Source of the DNA: Polyangiaceae bacterium
GTDB taxonomy: Bacteria; Myxococcota_A; Polyangia; Polyangiales; Polyangiaceae
DNA length: 64,000 bases
Direction: 5' to 3'
NCBI GenBank assembly: GCA_013361525.1
Contig: JABFXY010000039.1
Coordinates: forward strand, 161,275-225,274
The notes beneath the pieces were generated by a model. The model was given only the letters and a program-made list of their open reading frames with translations. It made no database searches and was not told the DNA's origin. The position numbers were made by a program, and so were the translations under genes. Below, piece after piece: positions 36,674 through 45,601 of the stretch. The first letter of the stretch is position 1, and the number at the start of each line of letters is the position of its first letter.

Positions 36674-38086
36674 TCATTCAGTCTTGCCTACGCGTACGGG
36701 GATCACACCCGCACCGCGCGCCGAGACGAACATCGTGTCATCCGTGAAGTGGAGCCAATAGGTGTTCCCAATCCCCTCGATCGTTCCTTCCAAATGAGGC
36801 TCCGACCCGGACTCGATGTCGAAGACGTGCACGCCCGTGGGCCCCGCGCTGGCATAGAGCTTTCCTCCACGAGCGACGAGCCGCTGGCCGAGCCCAATAT
36901 CAGCACCTTCGTAGATCTGCACTGGGTCGCTCGGATTGGTGATATCGAATGCCACGAGCGTGCGCGCGAGCGAATCGGTTCCCGATTCGAGATCCACGTC
37001 GAACGCCGACCCGTATAGGGTTGCGCCAGAGACGGCGAGGGAGAGCAAACCCTCCCGAGACGGAAGCGTCAGCGTTTTGGCTACGACGAGCGACGCGGGA
37101 TCCGTTGCGTCGATCAACCCGAGACCCGCCGAACCGGCAACGTAGAGAACCGTGCCCTGAAGCGCGAGTTGCAAGCAGCCGCCGGCCGTGTCGTTGACAA
37201 AAGCCTTGTCGAGGAGGACGGGGGCGCTGGGTACCGAGATGTCATAGCTGCGGACGGAGTTGTTGCCGTCGCAAACGAAGGCGGTCGTGCCGCTGAACAC
37301 GGCACCGTCGATCGCATCGAAGTCGGGATCGGCGACTTGCGACACCGACGCCGGGTTGGCGGGCGTGGATACGTCGAAGATCGAGAACCCCGCACGTGCA
37401 TCCGCGAAGAACAAGAGTCCGTCGTGCAGATACACGCCGAAACCGCCGTAGTCGGAGTCGATCCCGGGGGTCGTGTCGGTGTCCACCAGATTGAGGGACA
37501 AGTCATACGTGAGTAGACCCCGACCGCCGGACGCGGCGTACAACGTCTCCCCCTCGCCCGTGATCCCGCGAACGATTCCCCACCCGTTCTGCTCGGCATA
37601 GATCGGCGCGGCGTTGGCAGCAGCCGAGGTCGGATGCACGTTCAGCCCGGCATCCGTTCCGACGAAGATGTAGTCGCCCGCGCCCGCCGAAAGGGCGAGC
37701 CCGCGCGCCCGCGTGCCCACCGGAAGGACCTCGGCCGCGCCGAGATTCCCGGAGCCATCGTCGACGACGCGAATGGCTCCGCTCATGAACGAGGTGGCAA
37801 AAATCGTGTCGCCCGAAAGCGTCAGATTGCTTAGAACGTCCGGACAATCGACCGCGCAGACCCCCTGCGGTCCCATCGAGTGACCCAGATACTGGGCCGC
37901 GCCGTCTTGGAGAGAGAACGCCTGGATGTCGATGCCCTGCACGGCGGCATAGATGCGGTCGCCGTTCAGCAAGACGTCGCTGACCATACGAGGCTCGTCG
38001 AACGTCTCGGGAAGGGCTTGAGACTGACGCTGCGTGATCAAAGTAGGAGACAGCGTCGATAGATCGAAAATCGCGAACCCGGGCAA
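36674..38086 (-). pseudogene. C-terminal fragment of LVIVD-repeat lipoprotein
   Basis: This open stretch is in the same frame as the gene to its right (38108-39013) and continues its repeat series without a signal peptide or plausible start of its own; the first available codon is TTG. It contains many LVIVD/beta-propeller repeats such as GFAIFDLSTLSP, GFSIFDVSTPANPASVSQV, VRSYDISVPSAPVLLD and TLVAFDITNPSDPVQIYEG. The two parts are separated only by TAA CGA TAG, i.e. two in-frame stops in three codons. The full protein would be about 780 aa. It is probably not translated unless the stops are bypassed. Confidence 0.75.
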
Positions 38087-38107
38087 TCCGAGCGCGTCCG
38101 CCTATCG

Positions 38108-39013
38108 TTAGCCGCTCATCGACACACGGGTGGCTCCCACGCCCGGCCCGAAATAGTGAGACGCAATGACGGTGCTGACCTTCGGATCCGTCACGTCATG
38201 GATTTCGAGACCCATCCCGCCGTCGGCGACCGCGAGGTAAAGTCGACCGTCGCGCTCGAAGGGCTCGACGTCGGAGACACTTCCCGGCGTCCCCACCACC
38301 GCGAGCAAGGTGGGATTTCCAGGGTCGGAAATGTCGTACACCCACACGCCGTTCCAACCCATCGGAACGTAAATGCGCCCGTGGCCGGCCTGAATCGTCA
38401 CGGGAGACGAAGGCGTCATGAGCGACGCGACGAGCGACGGTCCAGCGGGGTCGGAGGTGTCGTAGACTTGAATGCCCGGCAGCTCCGACGAAGCAACGAA
38501 TGCGTGCTGGCCCGACACGGCCAAGCCGCTGATGGGAGCAGGGCGCACGGTGACTGGATCAGCTGTCGGTTCGACGGTCGAAAAAGAGGTGCTTTCGGAC
38601 AGGCACGCGTCTCCGTCGACGCTGCGGACGCCCTCACCGATCTGGAGTCCGTATTCGGACCAAAAGCGAAGAGCGCCAGTAGCAGTGATTTCGATCGTAC
38701 GAGGGTCGACGACGGTCACATCGACGTCCACATCCACCTGATCCTCGAGGCGGACCAAGCGCACCTGATCGACCAGCGTCGACGCGTCGATCGGAACGTT
38801 GAAGGTCGCGCGGAACGCGGAGCCTGCAACCTCGACACCCTCGGCAGCGAACCCCGGCTCGAGAGAGCTCACGTAACACGTCGCCTCAGGCCCGGGCGGA
38901 CCGTCGTCGTCGTCGTCGTCCTCGACGACCGTACACGTGCATCCCCCCGCCGTGCTCATGAGTGCGAGCGCCGACATACTCAGCAGAAATCTCAATCGTC
39001 GCATCGCCCGCAT
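38108..39013 (-). CDS. N-terminal part of interrupted LVIVD-repeat lipoprotein
   Basis: The ATG at 39013 follows CGGAGG seven bases upstream. The 301-aa product has a lipoprotein signal (MRAMRRLRFLLSMSALALM, lipobox TAGGC), an Asp-rich linker, an Ig-like Big_5/SbsA domain (about 45-150: VAGSAFRATFNVPIDAST, IEITATGALRFWSEYGL) and the first three LVIVD repeats (GIQVYDTSDPAGPSLV, GVWVYDISDPGNPTLL, LEIHDVTDPKVSTVI). It ends at MSG, TAA, exactly where the next repeat should begin. A truncated but secreted lipoprotein may still be made. Confidence 0.75.
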   Translation of the reverse strand: MRAMRRLRFLLSMSALALMSTAGGCTCTVVEDDDDDDGPPGPEATCYVSSLEPGFAAEGVEVAGSAFRATFNVPIDASTLVDQVRLVRLEDQVDVDVDVTVVDPRTIEITATGALRFWSEYGLQIGEGVRSVDGDACLSESTSFSTVEPTADPVTVRPAPISGLAVSGQHAFVASSELPGIQVYDTSDPAGPSLVASLMTPSSPVTIQAGHGRIYVPMGWNGVWVYDISDPGNPTLLAVVGTPGSVSDVEPFERDGRLYLAVADGGMGLEIHDVTDPKVSTVIASHYFGPGVGATRVSMSG

Positions 39014-39204
39014 GGCTGAACCTCCGAGTCGGAGAGCGTACCCCGAAACAGCGAGCGCCGCTCGATCAGGCTTCGATGCTCGGGCATGGGACGACATTCA
39101 AGTTCCGGAGCGAAGCGAAGGGACGGGGGCCTTGGTGGGGAGGTGGGAGCTGTCGGCTCGATCGTTCGGAGGCGTCCGTGCTACGAACGTGGCGCGGCCT
39201 GCTT

Positions 39205-41190
39205 ATGTGCTCAATTTCCGGCGTCGTTTGGACGACTCCCCACAGCCCCGAAGAAACGCTCGAGCTCGTCCGGTCGATGAACCGGGCGCTGCGACATCGC
39301 GGGCCCGACGGCGAGGGCGCTGCCGTTGTCGCAGGAGGTCGGCTGACCCGGCACCATTGGGACGGGCGAGGCGGCCCCCTCTTTGCTCCCGTCTCCACGG
39401 CGTCGCGCTCTGCCACGACACTCGGGCTCGGGATGAACCGCCTATCGATCCGCGACGTGGAAGCTGGACATCAGCCCATGGCGGACCGCAGCGACCAGGT
39501 GACGATCGTCTTCAACGGCGAGATCTACAACACGGAGGAGCTCGGTGCGGAGCTCGCCGGGTCAGGCGTTACGTTTCGGACTCGAAGCGACACGGAGGTC
39601 CTGCTCGAGGCGTACATGCGCTGGGGCCGAGCCTGCGTCGAGAAGCTCGCCGGGATGTTCGCGTTCGCGATCTGGGACGAGCGCGATCAATCGCTCTTCA
39701 TCGCGCGCGACCGGCTGGGGATCAAACCGCTCGTCTGGGCCCGGACGAAGGAAGCGATCCTCTTCGGCTCGGAGCTCAAGGCGCTGCTCGCGACAGGACT
39801 GGTCGCGAAGCGGGTTCGCCGTTCAGCCGTCGACCAGTTCCTGTTTCACCTCTACGTGCCTGCGCCCAACGCCCCACTGGAGGACGTCCACGTGCTCGAG
39901 CCGGGTCATACGCTTCTGCTCAAGAATGGGGAGCTGCGGATCCAGAGGTATTGGTCGCTGTCGTTCGCCCCCGGGGCCCCGAAGTCCCTGGACGTGCATG
40001 CGGAAACGTTCAAGACGCTGTTCGACCAAGCGGTAGGATCGCATTTGCTCTCCGACGTCCCGGTCGGAGCGTTCCTCAGTGGGGGGCTCGATTCGAGCGC
40101 CGTCGTCGCGACGATGAAGCGGCTGGGCCAAGGACAGGTCCATACGTACACGGTCGGCTTCGACGTCAAACAATACGACGAGTCGAGTGATGCGGCAGAA
40201 GCCGCACGGTTCATCGGAACGGAGCACGAGGAGGTTCGCGTTTCGATCACGGACCTCGAGAACGACATCGTTCGCGTGCTGTCGCACTACGATCAGCCGT
40301 TCGCGGATCCGTCAGCGGTCCCGACCTACGTTCTCTGCCGCGAGACCGCGAAGCGCGTGAAGGTCGCGCTGGCAGGGGACGGCTCGGACGAACAGCTCGC
40401 GGGCTATCCGCGCGCGCGACACTTCGCCATGCTCGAAGCCGCACGCAGATCTCCCGCGGCCGCGCGCGCGGCCTTCGCCTGGGCGCTCGATCGCGCTGCT
40501 CCGCTGCTCGGTGGCTATCGGCGACGAGTGCGCAATCTCGCCGACTACGCAAACGTTCTTCGGAACGGCGGCGCGAGCGATCCGATGAGCGCATATATCC
40601 ATCTCCGCCACGTCTTCCGAAATGGTTGGCACGGCCGCATCCTGACGCCTGACTTCGCCGAGCACGTGGGTCGGGAAGATCCGTCTTTCCACATTCATGC
40701 GGTCGCCGATCAATCCAGCGCAGTCGACCCGATTACGCGGCTTCTGGAGGTGGAGGTCCACACCTACCTGCCGAACGACATTCTGATGAAGGTGGATATG
40801 GCGAGCGGCGCCCACGGCCTCGAGGTGCGGGTGCCGTTCCTCGATCATCGTCTTGTGGAAGCCGTCGCGGCGATGCCGTTGCAAGCCAAGCTCGGTCTCC
40901 GACGCACGAAGGTCGTTCTACGAGAAGCCCTTCGAGGTTCCTTGCCCCCTGGCGCCCTTCGAAAGCGGAAGCAAGGGTTCCACCTTCCCGTCGCTCAATG
41001 GCTCCGTGGCGCTGGGAAGGGCATGTTGTTCGACACCGTGCTTTCGCAACGGGCGACACAACGCGGGTACTTCCGTCCGGAGGTGCTGCGTCAGCTCGCG
41101 GACGAGCACGTGGAGCAGCGCGCAGATCACAGTGGCATGCTGTGGAGCCTGCTAGGACTAGAGATTTGGCATCGAACATGGGTCGACTGA
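39205..41190 (+). CDS. Asparagine synthase (glutamine-hydrolysing)-like amidotransferase
   Basis: The ATG at 39205 is fixed by the catalytic Cys2 (MCSISGVVW), the N-terminal nucleophile of class II glutaminases. The 661-aa product has RHRGPDGEG and VFNGEIYNTEEL in the glutaminase domain and the PPi loop FLSGGLDSSAVVAT plus LAGDGSDEQLAGYPR in the synthetase domain. Unlike the lasso cyclase at 12830, it keeps all glutaminase residues. In surface-polysaccharide loci such enzymes often amidate uronic acids or other carboxylates, and that role is inferred here. It overlaps the downstream glycosyltransferase by 13 bp and shares a 190-bp divergent intergenic region with the LVIVD lipoprotein gene. 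Confidence 0.9.
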   Translation: MCSISGVVWTTPHSPEETLELVRSMNRALRHRGPDGEGAAVVAGGRLTRHHWDGRGGPLFAPVSTASRSATTLGLGMNRLSIRDVEAGHQPMADRSDQVTIVFNGEIYNTEELGAELAGSGVTFRTRSDTEVLLEAYMRWGRACVEKLAGMFAFAIWDERDQSLFIARDRLGIKPLVWARTKEAILFGSELKALLATGLVAKRVRRSAVDQFLFHLYVPAPNAPLEDVHVLEPGHTLLLKNGELRIQRYWSLSFAPGAPKSLDVHAETFKTLFDQAVGSHLLSDVPVGAFLSGGLDSSAVVATMKRLGQGQVHTYTVGFDVKQYDESSDAAEAARFIGTEHEEVRVSITDLENDIVRVLSHYDQPFADPSAVPTYVLCRETAKRVKVALAGDGSDEQLAGYPRARHFAMLEAARRSPAAARAAFAWALDRAAPLLGGYRRRVRNLADYANVLRNGGASDPMSAYIHLRHVFRNGWHGRILTPDFAEHVGREDPSFHIHAVADQSSAVDPITRLLEVEVHTYLPNDILMKVDMASGAHGLEVRVPFLDHRLVEAVAAMPLQAKLGLRRTKVVLREALRGSLPPGALRKRKQGFHLPVAQWLRGAGKGMLFDTVLSQRATQRGYFRPEVLRQLADEHVEQRADHSGMLWSLLGLEIWHRTWVD

Positions 41191-42368
41191 ACGGCGTTCC
41201 GGCGGAGCCGGCCGATAGAAACCGACCGAGTGTGTTGTTTGCTATCAATCACCTCGGGCGCGGTGGCGCGGAGAGCCACACGCTGCGGGTCCTCAACTAC
41301 CTCGATCGCACGCGATACCGCCCTTTGCTCGGGGTTGTAGCGCGCGGCGGTAGCTACGAGGACTACCTTCGCCCCGACGTCGAGATCTTGGAGCTCGCGC
41401 ACACCAGCGCGCAGTCGAGCACGGCCCGACAAGTCATGAGCGCGCCGGGTCTGCGCCGTTTGGTCGTCGATAGGCAGCCCGACATCGTACTTCTCGTCAT
41501 GGACTTCATGGCAATCATCGGAACCCTGACGCTCAAGAGCCTCGGGCCCAAGAGACCGAAGATCGTCCCCGTCGTACAGATCCCTCCCTCGATCGAATAC
41601 GCATCGTCTGCCTTCGGGCGAAGGTTCGTTCTACCCGCGATCCGTCGCCTCTATACGAGGACGGATCGGGTCATCGCTCTTTCTCACGGCGTGCGCGACG
41701 ATCTCATAGGAATCGACGCTCGTCTCCGTAACCACATAACGGTCATTCACAATGCGTGTGTGGACGACCGCACCGAGAACACCACCGAGCGGGTCGACGT
41801 CCCGACGCCCGACGCGCCCGTCATTCTCGGGGCTGGCAGGCTGATTACGCAAAAAGGGTTTACGTACCTCATCGATGCGTTCGCCGAGGTCAGACGGCAG
41901 ACGCCGGCGGAGCTCTGGATTCTGGGTGAAGGCCCCGATCGCTCGCTCCTGGAACGACGTATCGCAGAGCACGGGTTGGGGTCGTCGGTCCGCCTCCTCG
42001 GCTTCCAACGAGCGCCGCATGCGTTCATGCGCAAGAGCGCGATCTTTTGTCTGTCGAGCATCTACGAGGGATTCGGCAACGTGGTGGTGGAAGCCATGGC
42101 CTGCGGGCTGCCCGTCGTTTCGACCGATTGCCCCTACGGTCCATCCGAGATCATTCGCGACGAGAACGAGGGGTTGTTGGTGCCGACACGTGACGTGCCG
42201 GCGCTCGCTCGAAGCTTGGCGAGGCTCCTGCGCGATCGTCCGCTTCGCGACCGACTCGCGCAATCGGGCCTTGAGCGCGCGAAGAACTTTCACGCGGCAC
42301 AGGTCGCACGCGAATACGCAGACGAGATGGATCGAATTCGAGCCGGCAGCAGGAGGACGACCTCATGA
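41178..42368 (+). CDS. Glycosyltransferase family 4 protein
   Basis: The ATG at 41178 lies inside the end of the amidotransferase gene. The 396-aa GT-B enzyme has SVLFAINHLGRGGAESHTLR near the N-terminus, a donor-site start ILGAGRLITQKGFTYLIDAF and the E-x7-E region SSIYEGFGNVVVEAMACGLP. It belongs to a + strand operon (39205-44511) with ATGA-type overlaps. The sugar is unknown. Confidence 0.92.
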   Translation: MGRLNGVPAEPADRNRPSVLFAINHLGRGGAESHTLRVLNYLDRTRYRPLLGVVARGGSYEDYLRPDVEILELAHTSAQSSTARQVMSAPGLRRLVVDRQPDIVLLVMDFMAIIGTLTLKSLGPKRPKIVPVVQIPPSIEYASSAFGRRFVLPAIRRLYTRTDRVIALSHGVRDDLIGIDARLRNHITVIHNACVDDRTENTTERVDVPTPDAPVILGAGRLITQKGFTYLIDAFAEVRRQTPAELWILGEGPDRSLLERRIAEHGLGSSVRLLGFQRAPHAFMRKSAIFCLSSIYEGFGNVVVEAMACGLPVVSTDCPYGPSEIIRDENEGLLVPTRDVPALARSLARLLRDRPLRDRLAQSGLERAKNFHAAQVAREYADEMDRIRAGSRRTTS

Positions 42369-43213
42369 ATCAGGAGCCACGTGACTTCGGCGGCGCCGCC
42401 CGAAGGTGCCCTGTGTGCGTCTCTCCGTCTCGGGGGGTAGCACCAATCCCGGCCCGTCACCCTTTGCGAACGTGCCCGCGATGCGGACATCGATTCGCAT
42501 TGGCGACCGAGGTCGAACTGGAGGCGCTCTACTCGTCCGCGTACGACGGGTTTCGCGACGATGCCCTGTTCGAGCGCGGTGTGCGGAGCCTGTTCGCTGA
42601 GCACATCCTGCCTCGCGCGAAAGAGAGCTGTACACTCCTCGACGTCGGCTGCGGCAACGGGACGGTGCTTCGCGTCGCCTCGAGCCTGGGTATCGCAGCG
42701 CGAGGCATCGACTTCTCGCACGCAGCCGTGGAGCTGTGCGTCTCTCGAGGTCTCGATGCGGAGGTTTTGAATTTCGCGACCCACGACTTCGAAACGCAAT
42801 TCGATTTCGTGACGTTTTGGGACGTCCTCGAGCACCTGGTCGCGCCGAGCGACTTCATCCGTTCGGCAGCGCGGGCGCTGAAGCCGGGCGGATGGTTGGT
42901 CGTGAAGGTTCCCCACCACCGGACCCTCTCCGTTGCGATCGCGGCCGCGGTACCACGTCTCGCGCCTGCCCTTCTCTCGACACCGGCGCACCTGCAGTTC
43001 TTCACGGAGGCGAGCCTCGAGCGGCTACTGCAGCCGCACTTCGAGGCAATCCAATGGGTACCGCTCCAGCGTGGCATGCGCACCCAAACGGCCGCTCACT
43101 CGCTACGCAAGCGCGTTGCGCGCGGTGTGGTCGACGCAGTTCTTTCGGCTTCGGGTGACGGAAACCTGTTGGCCATCGCGCGGCGCAAACGAGACGCCGA
43201 GACTCGGAGCTGA
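42365..43213 (+). CDS. Class I SAM methyltransferase with N-terminal zinc ribbon
   Basis: The 282-aa protein overlaps the upstream stop (ATGA). Residues 14-42 form a CPVC...CPRCG zinc ribbon. The methyltransferase motif I is LLDVGCGNGTVLRVA (about 91-105), with FDFVTFWDVLEHLVAPSDFI and LKPGGWLVVKVPHH after it. This architecture is widespread in polysaccharide loci. It probably methylates a sugar or lipid-linked intermediate. Confidence 0.88.
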   Translation: MNQEPRDFGGAARRCPVCVSPSRGVAPIPARHPLRTCPRCGHRFALATEVELEALYSSAYDGFRDDALFERGVRSLFAEHILPRAKESCTLLDVGCGNGTVLRVASSLGIAARGIDFSHAAVELCVSRGLDAEVLNFATHDFETQFDFVTFWDVLEHLVAPSDFIRSAARALKPGGWLVVKVPHHRTLSVAIAAAVPRLAPALLSTPAHLQFFTEASLERLLQPHFEAIQWVPLQRGMRTQTAAHSLRKRVARGVVDAVLSASGDGNLLAIARRKRDAETRS

Positions 43214-43215
43214 TC

Positions 43216-44511
43216 GTGCGGGTCTTGTTCTTCGGCGACGTGCCGCATCGGCTTGCCGGCGCGCAGAAGAGCCTCTTGCTGTCGCTCACGCGGATCGGCG
43301 TGCACGGCATCGAGCCCGTGGTCGTGTTTCCCTTCGACGGTATCTTCGCGCAAGCGTGTCGCGATGCCGGGCTCGACGTGAGGCTGCTCGATTCCCCTCC
43401 GTCGATGCAGGCCTTCAACCGGCAGCTGCTGCACGCTTCGACGTTCGCGAAGGCTCGCGTCCTCGGGGGCGAGCTGCTGCCCTTCTCGCGCTCGCTCGTC
43501 GACTTCGCTCACCGCGAAGGCGTGAGCGTTCTTCATTTCAACACCGCGAGAGGACTCATCACGGCGGGGCTCGCGGCTGGGCCCGCGAACCTGCCGACGG
43601 TACTGCATCAGCGAGGTGTTCCACCCATCGGCCGGGGCGCGTGGCTCTTGGCGCAGGCCCTCGGCGACGTGTTCGTCCTCGTCGCGAAAGCGCTTCTTCC
43701 CTGCTTCGCTCCCAGCATCCGATCGCGATGCAGAGTCGTCTACAACGGCGTACTGACCCCGAAGCCGATGGATCGCGCAGCGGCTCGTGCCGCCCTCGTG
43801 CAGAGGCTCTCGGAACGAGGGATCGTCATCGGCGAGCGCTCGACCATCTTCGCGTCGCTTTCGTCACCTACACCGTTCAAAGGGTTGCACCACTTGCTCG
43901 AGGCGGCGAAGCGCGCGATTACGGATGGGCTCGACGCCGTCTTCCTGTGCGCGGGCGCAGGCAGCGACGACGAATACGAGCGCTGGCTCGCGACGCAGAT
44001 CGCACAGTCAGGCATCCAAGAGCGGTTTCACCTTCTAGGGTTCTGGCGCGACGTTCACGGTTTGCTCTCCGGCGCAGACGCCACGGTCCTGCCATCCGTC
44101 GACGAGGAGAGACTCCGAATGGGCGAACGAACCATCGTCGTTCGGGGAAGCGAGGGATTGCCGCGTGCAATCCTCGAGAGCTTCGCGGCAGAGCGTCCGG
44201 TCATCGCGACGCGGGTCGCCGGCGTCGAAGAACAAGTGGATCACGAGGTCGATGGGCTCCTCGTGTCGCCCGGCAACGACACCGAGCTGACGAACGCGAT
44301 CATCGACGCCGCGCGACGTGCGGATTGGCGCGAAGGCGCCGGAACCGAAGGCCGCCGCGTCGTCGAACGGCGTTTCAGCGTCGACGCAGCCGCGCGCGGC
44401 CTCGCCGACGTGCTGCACGAGATCGCCGCGAACCCCCCGTCGAGGGTTCGCAGGTTGGCGCGCTCCGCGCAGCTATTCAAAGATGCAATCGGTCAGCCCA
44501 AGCGAGCCTGA
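43216..44511 (+). CDS. Glycosyltransferase family 4 protein
   Basis: The 431-aa GT-B enzyme starts at GTG 43216, 2 bp after the preceding stop. The N-terminal half contains VLFFGDVPHRLAGAQKSLL and YNGVL near the domain linker. The donor half has SLSSPTPFKGLHHLLEAAKR, HLLGFWRDVHGLLSGADATV and the acidic motif SEGLPRAILESFAAERPVIA. The 3' end overlaps the convergent decarboxylase gene by 19 bp. Confidence 0.9.
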   Translation: MRVLFFGDVPHRLAGAQKSLLLSLTRIGVHGIEPVVVFPFDGIFAQACRDAGLDVRLLDSPPSMQAFNRQLLHASTFAKARVLGGELLPFSRSLVDFAHREGVSVLHFNTARGLITAGLAAGPANLPTVLHQRGVPPIGRGAWLLAQALGDVFVLVAKALLPCFAPSIRSRCRVVYNGVLTPKPMDRAAARAALVQRLSERGIVIGERSTIFASLSSPTPFKGLHHLLEAAKRAITDGLDAVFLCAGAGSDDEYERWLATQIAQSGIQERFHLLGFWRDVHGLLSGADATVLPSVDEERLRMGERTIVVRGSEGLPRAILESFAAERPVIATRVAGVEEQVDHEVDGLLVSPGNDTELTNAIIDAARRADWREGAGTEGRRVVERRFSVDAAARGLADVLHEIAANPPSRVRRLARSAQLFKDAIGQPKRA

Positions 44512-45443
44512 AAATTCTCGTAGGTCCGGGCAATGCCTTCGCTGAGTTGCACCTTCGGCGCGAACTCGAGGAGCCGCTTCGCCTTCGAGATGTCCGGGCA
44601 TCGTCGTTTCGGATCGTCCGCAGGAAGCGGCTTGCGAACGATGTCCAATTGGCGGCCGGTCACCTTCATCACGACCTCGGCGAGCTCGAGCATCGTGAAC
44701 TCGGTCGGATTGCCGAGGTTCACCGGAGAGTCGAATTCCGTGGCGAGCGCACTTCGAAAGATGCCCTCGATGAGATCCGAGACGTAGCAGAAGGAGCGCG
44801 ACTGCTGGCCGGTTCCGTAGACGGTGATCGGATTGCCGCGCATCGCCTGGATCAAGAAGTTCGACACCACACGGCCGTCGTCGAACGCCATCCGGGGCCC
44901 GTAGGTGTTGAAGATGCGGACGATCCGTGTGTCCGCGTTGTGCACGCGAACCGCGTCCCGAAGGATCGTCTCGGCGGCACGCTTTCCTTCGTCATAGCAA
45001 GCGCGATCGCCGATCGGGTTCACGTGGCCCCAGTACTCTTCCGTCTGCGGATGCTCGAGCGGGTCACCGTAGACCTCGGACGTGCTCGCGTGAACGATTC
45101 GGCATCGACGGAGGCGCGCGTGCTCCACGAGTCGCAGCGCACCGAGAACGCTCGTCGTGAGCGTCGCGTATGGATCCGACTGGTAGTGCACCGGCGACGC
45201 CGGGCACGCGAAGTTGAAAATGATCTCCGCGTAGACCTTGATCGTCTCGCGAACGTCGCCGATCTCCAGATGGAAATGACGATCGCGGGAGGCGTTCTCC
45301 AAATTCGCGAGGTCGCCGGTCATGAGGTTGTCGAGCCCGACGACCTCGAAGCCCTCGGCCAGAAGCCGATCGACGAGGTGCGAACCGAGGAACCCAGCCG
45401 CGCCGGTGACTAGGACTGTCTTTCGTACCGAACCGAGACCCAT
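44493..45443 (-). CDS. UDP-glucuronate decarboxylase (UXS-like SDR)
   Basis: The 316-aa extended SDR has TGAAGFLGSHLVDRLL for NAD binding and the UXS hallmark sequence FACPASPVHYQSDPYATL. HASTSEVYGDPLEHPQ and the catalytic YDEGKR (Tyr-x3-Lys) are also present. It would convert UDP-glucuronate to UDP-xylose, making xylose a likely constituent of the polysaccharide. A 158-bp gap to the divergent flippase gene holds no further gene. Confidence 0.92.
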   Translation of the reverse strand: MGLGSVRKTVLVTGAAGFLGSHLVDRLLAEGFEVVGLDNLMTGDLANLENASRDRHFHLEIGDVRETIKVYAEIIFNFACPASPVHYQSDPYATLTTSVLGALRLVEHARLRRCRIVHASTSEVYGDPLEHPQTEEYWGHVNPIGDRACYDEGKRAAETILRDAVRVHNADTRIVRIFNTYGPRMAFDDGRVVSNFLIQAMRGNPITVYGTGQQSRSFCYVSDLIEGIFRSALATEFDSPVNLGNPTEFTMLELAEVVMKVTGRQLDIVRKPLPADDPKRRCPDISKAKRLLEFAPKVQLSEGIARTYENFQARLG

Positions 45444-45601
45444 GTTTCCTCCAGGCAGCGGCGAGTCTTACACCGAGTTTCCGTGCGCCACGAGGGGCTG
45501 GAGTACCTCTCCGGTGCACCGTTCGGCTCGAACATTCAGCGCGGTCCGCGGCTTTCCATCCGCTTTCGCCTGCCCGCAGCCGGTGGCAGGATGCCGTACC
45601 C

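Noticed and set aside
38099..38107. Stop-codon read-through or recoding (TAA CGA TAG) in the LVIVD gene
   Set aside because: Two different stops in three codons with no recoding structure or pyrrolysine machinery in view; inactivation is simpler.
42933..45413. An 826-codon plus-strand frame spanning three genes
   Set aside because: It crosses a methyltransferase, a glycosyltransferase and the antisense of a decarboxylase, all with strong motifs in other frames; Arg-rich composition is typical of a shadow.
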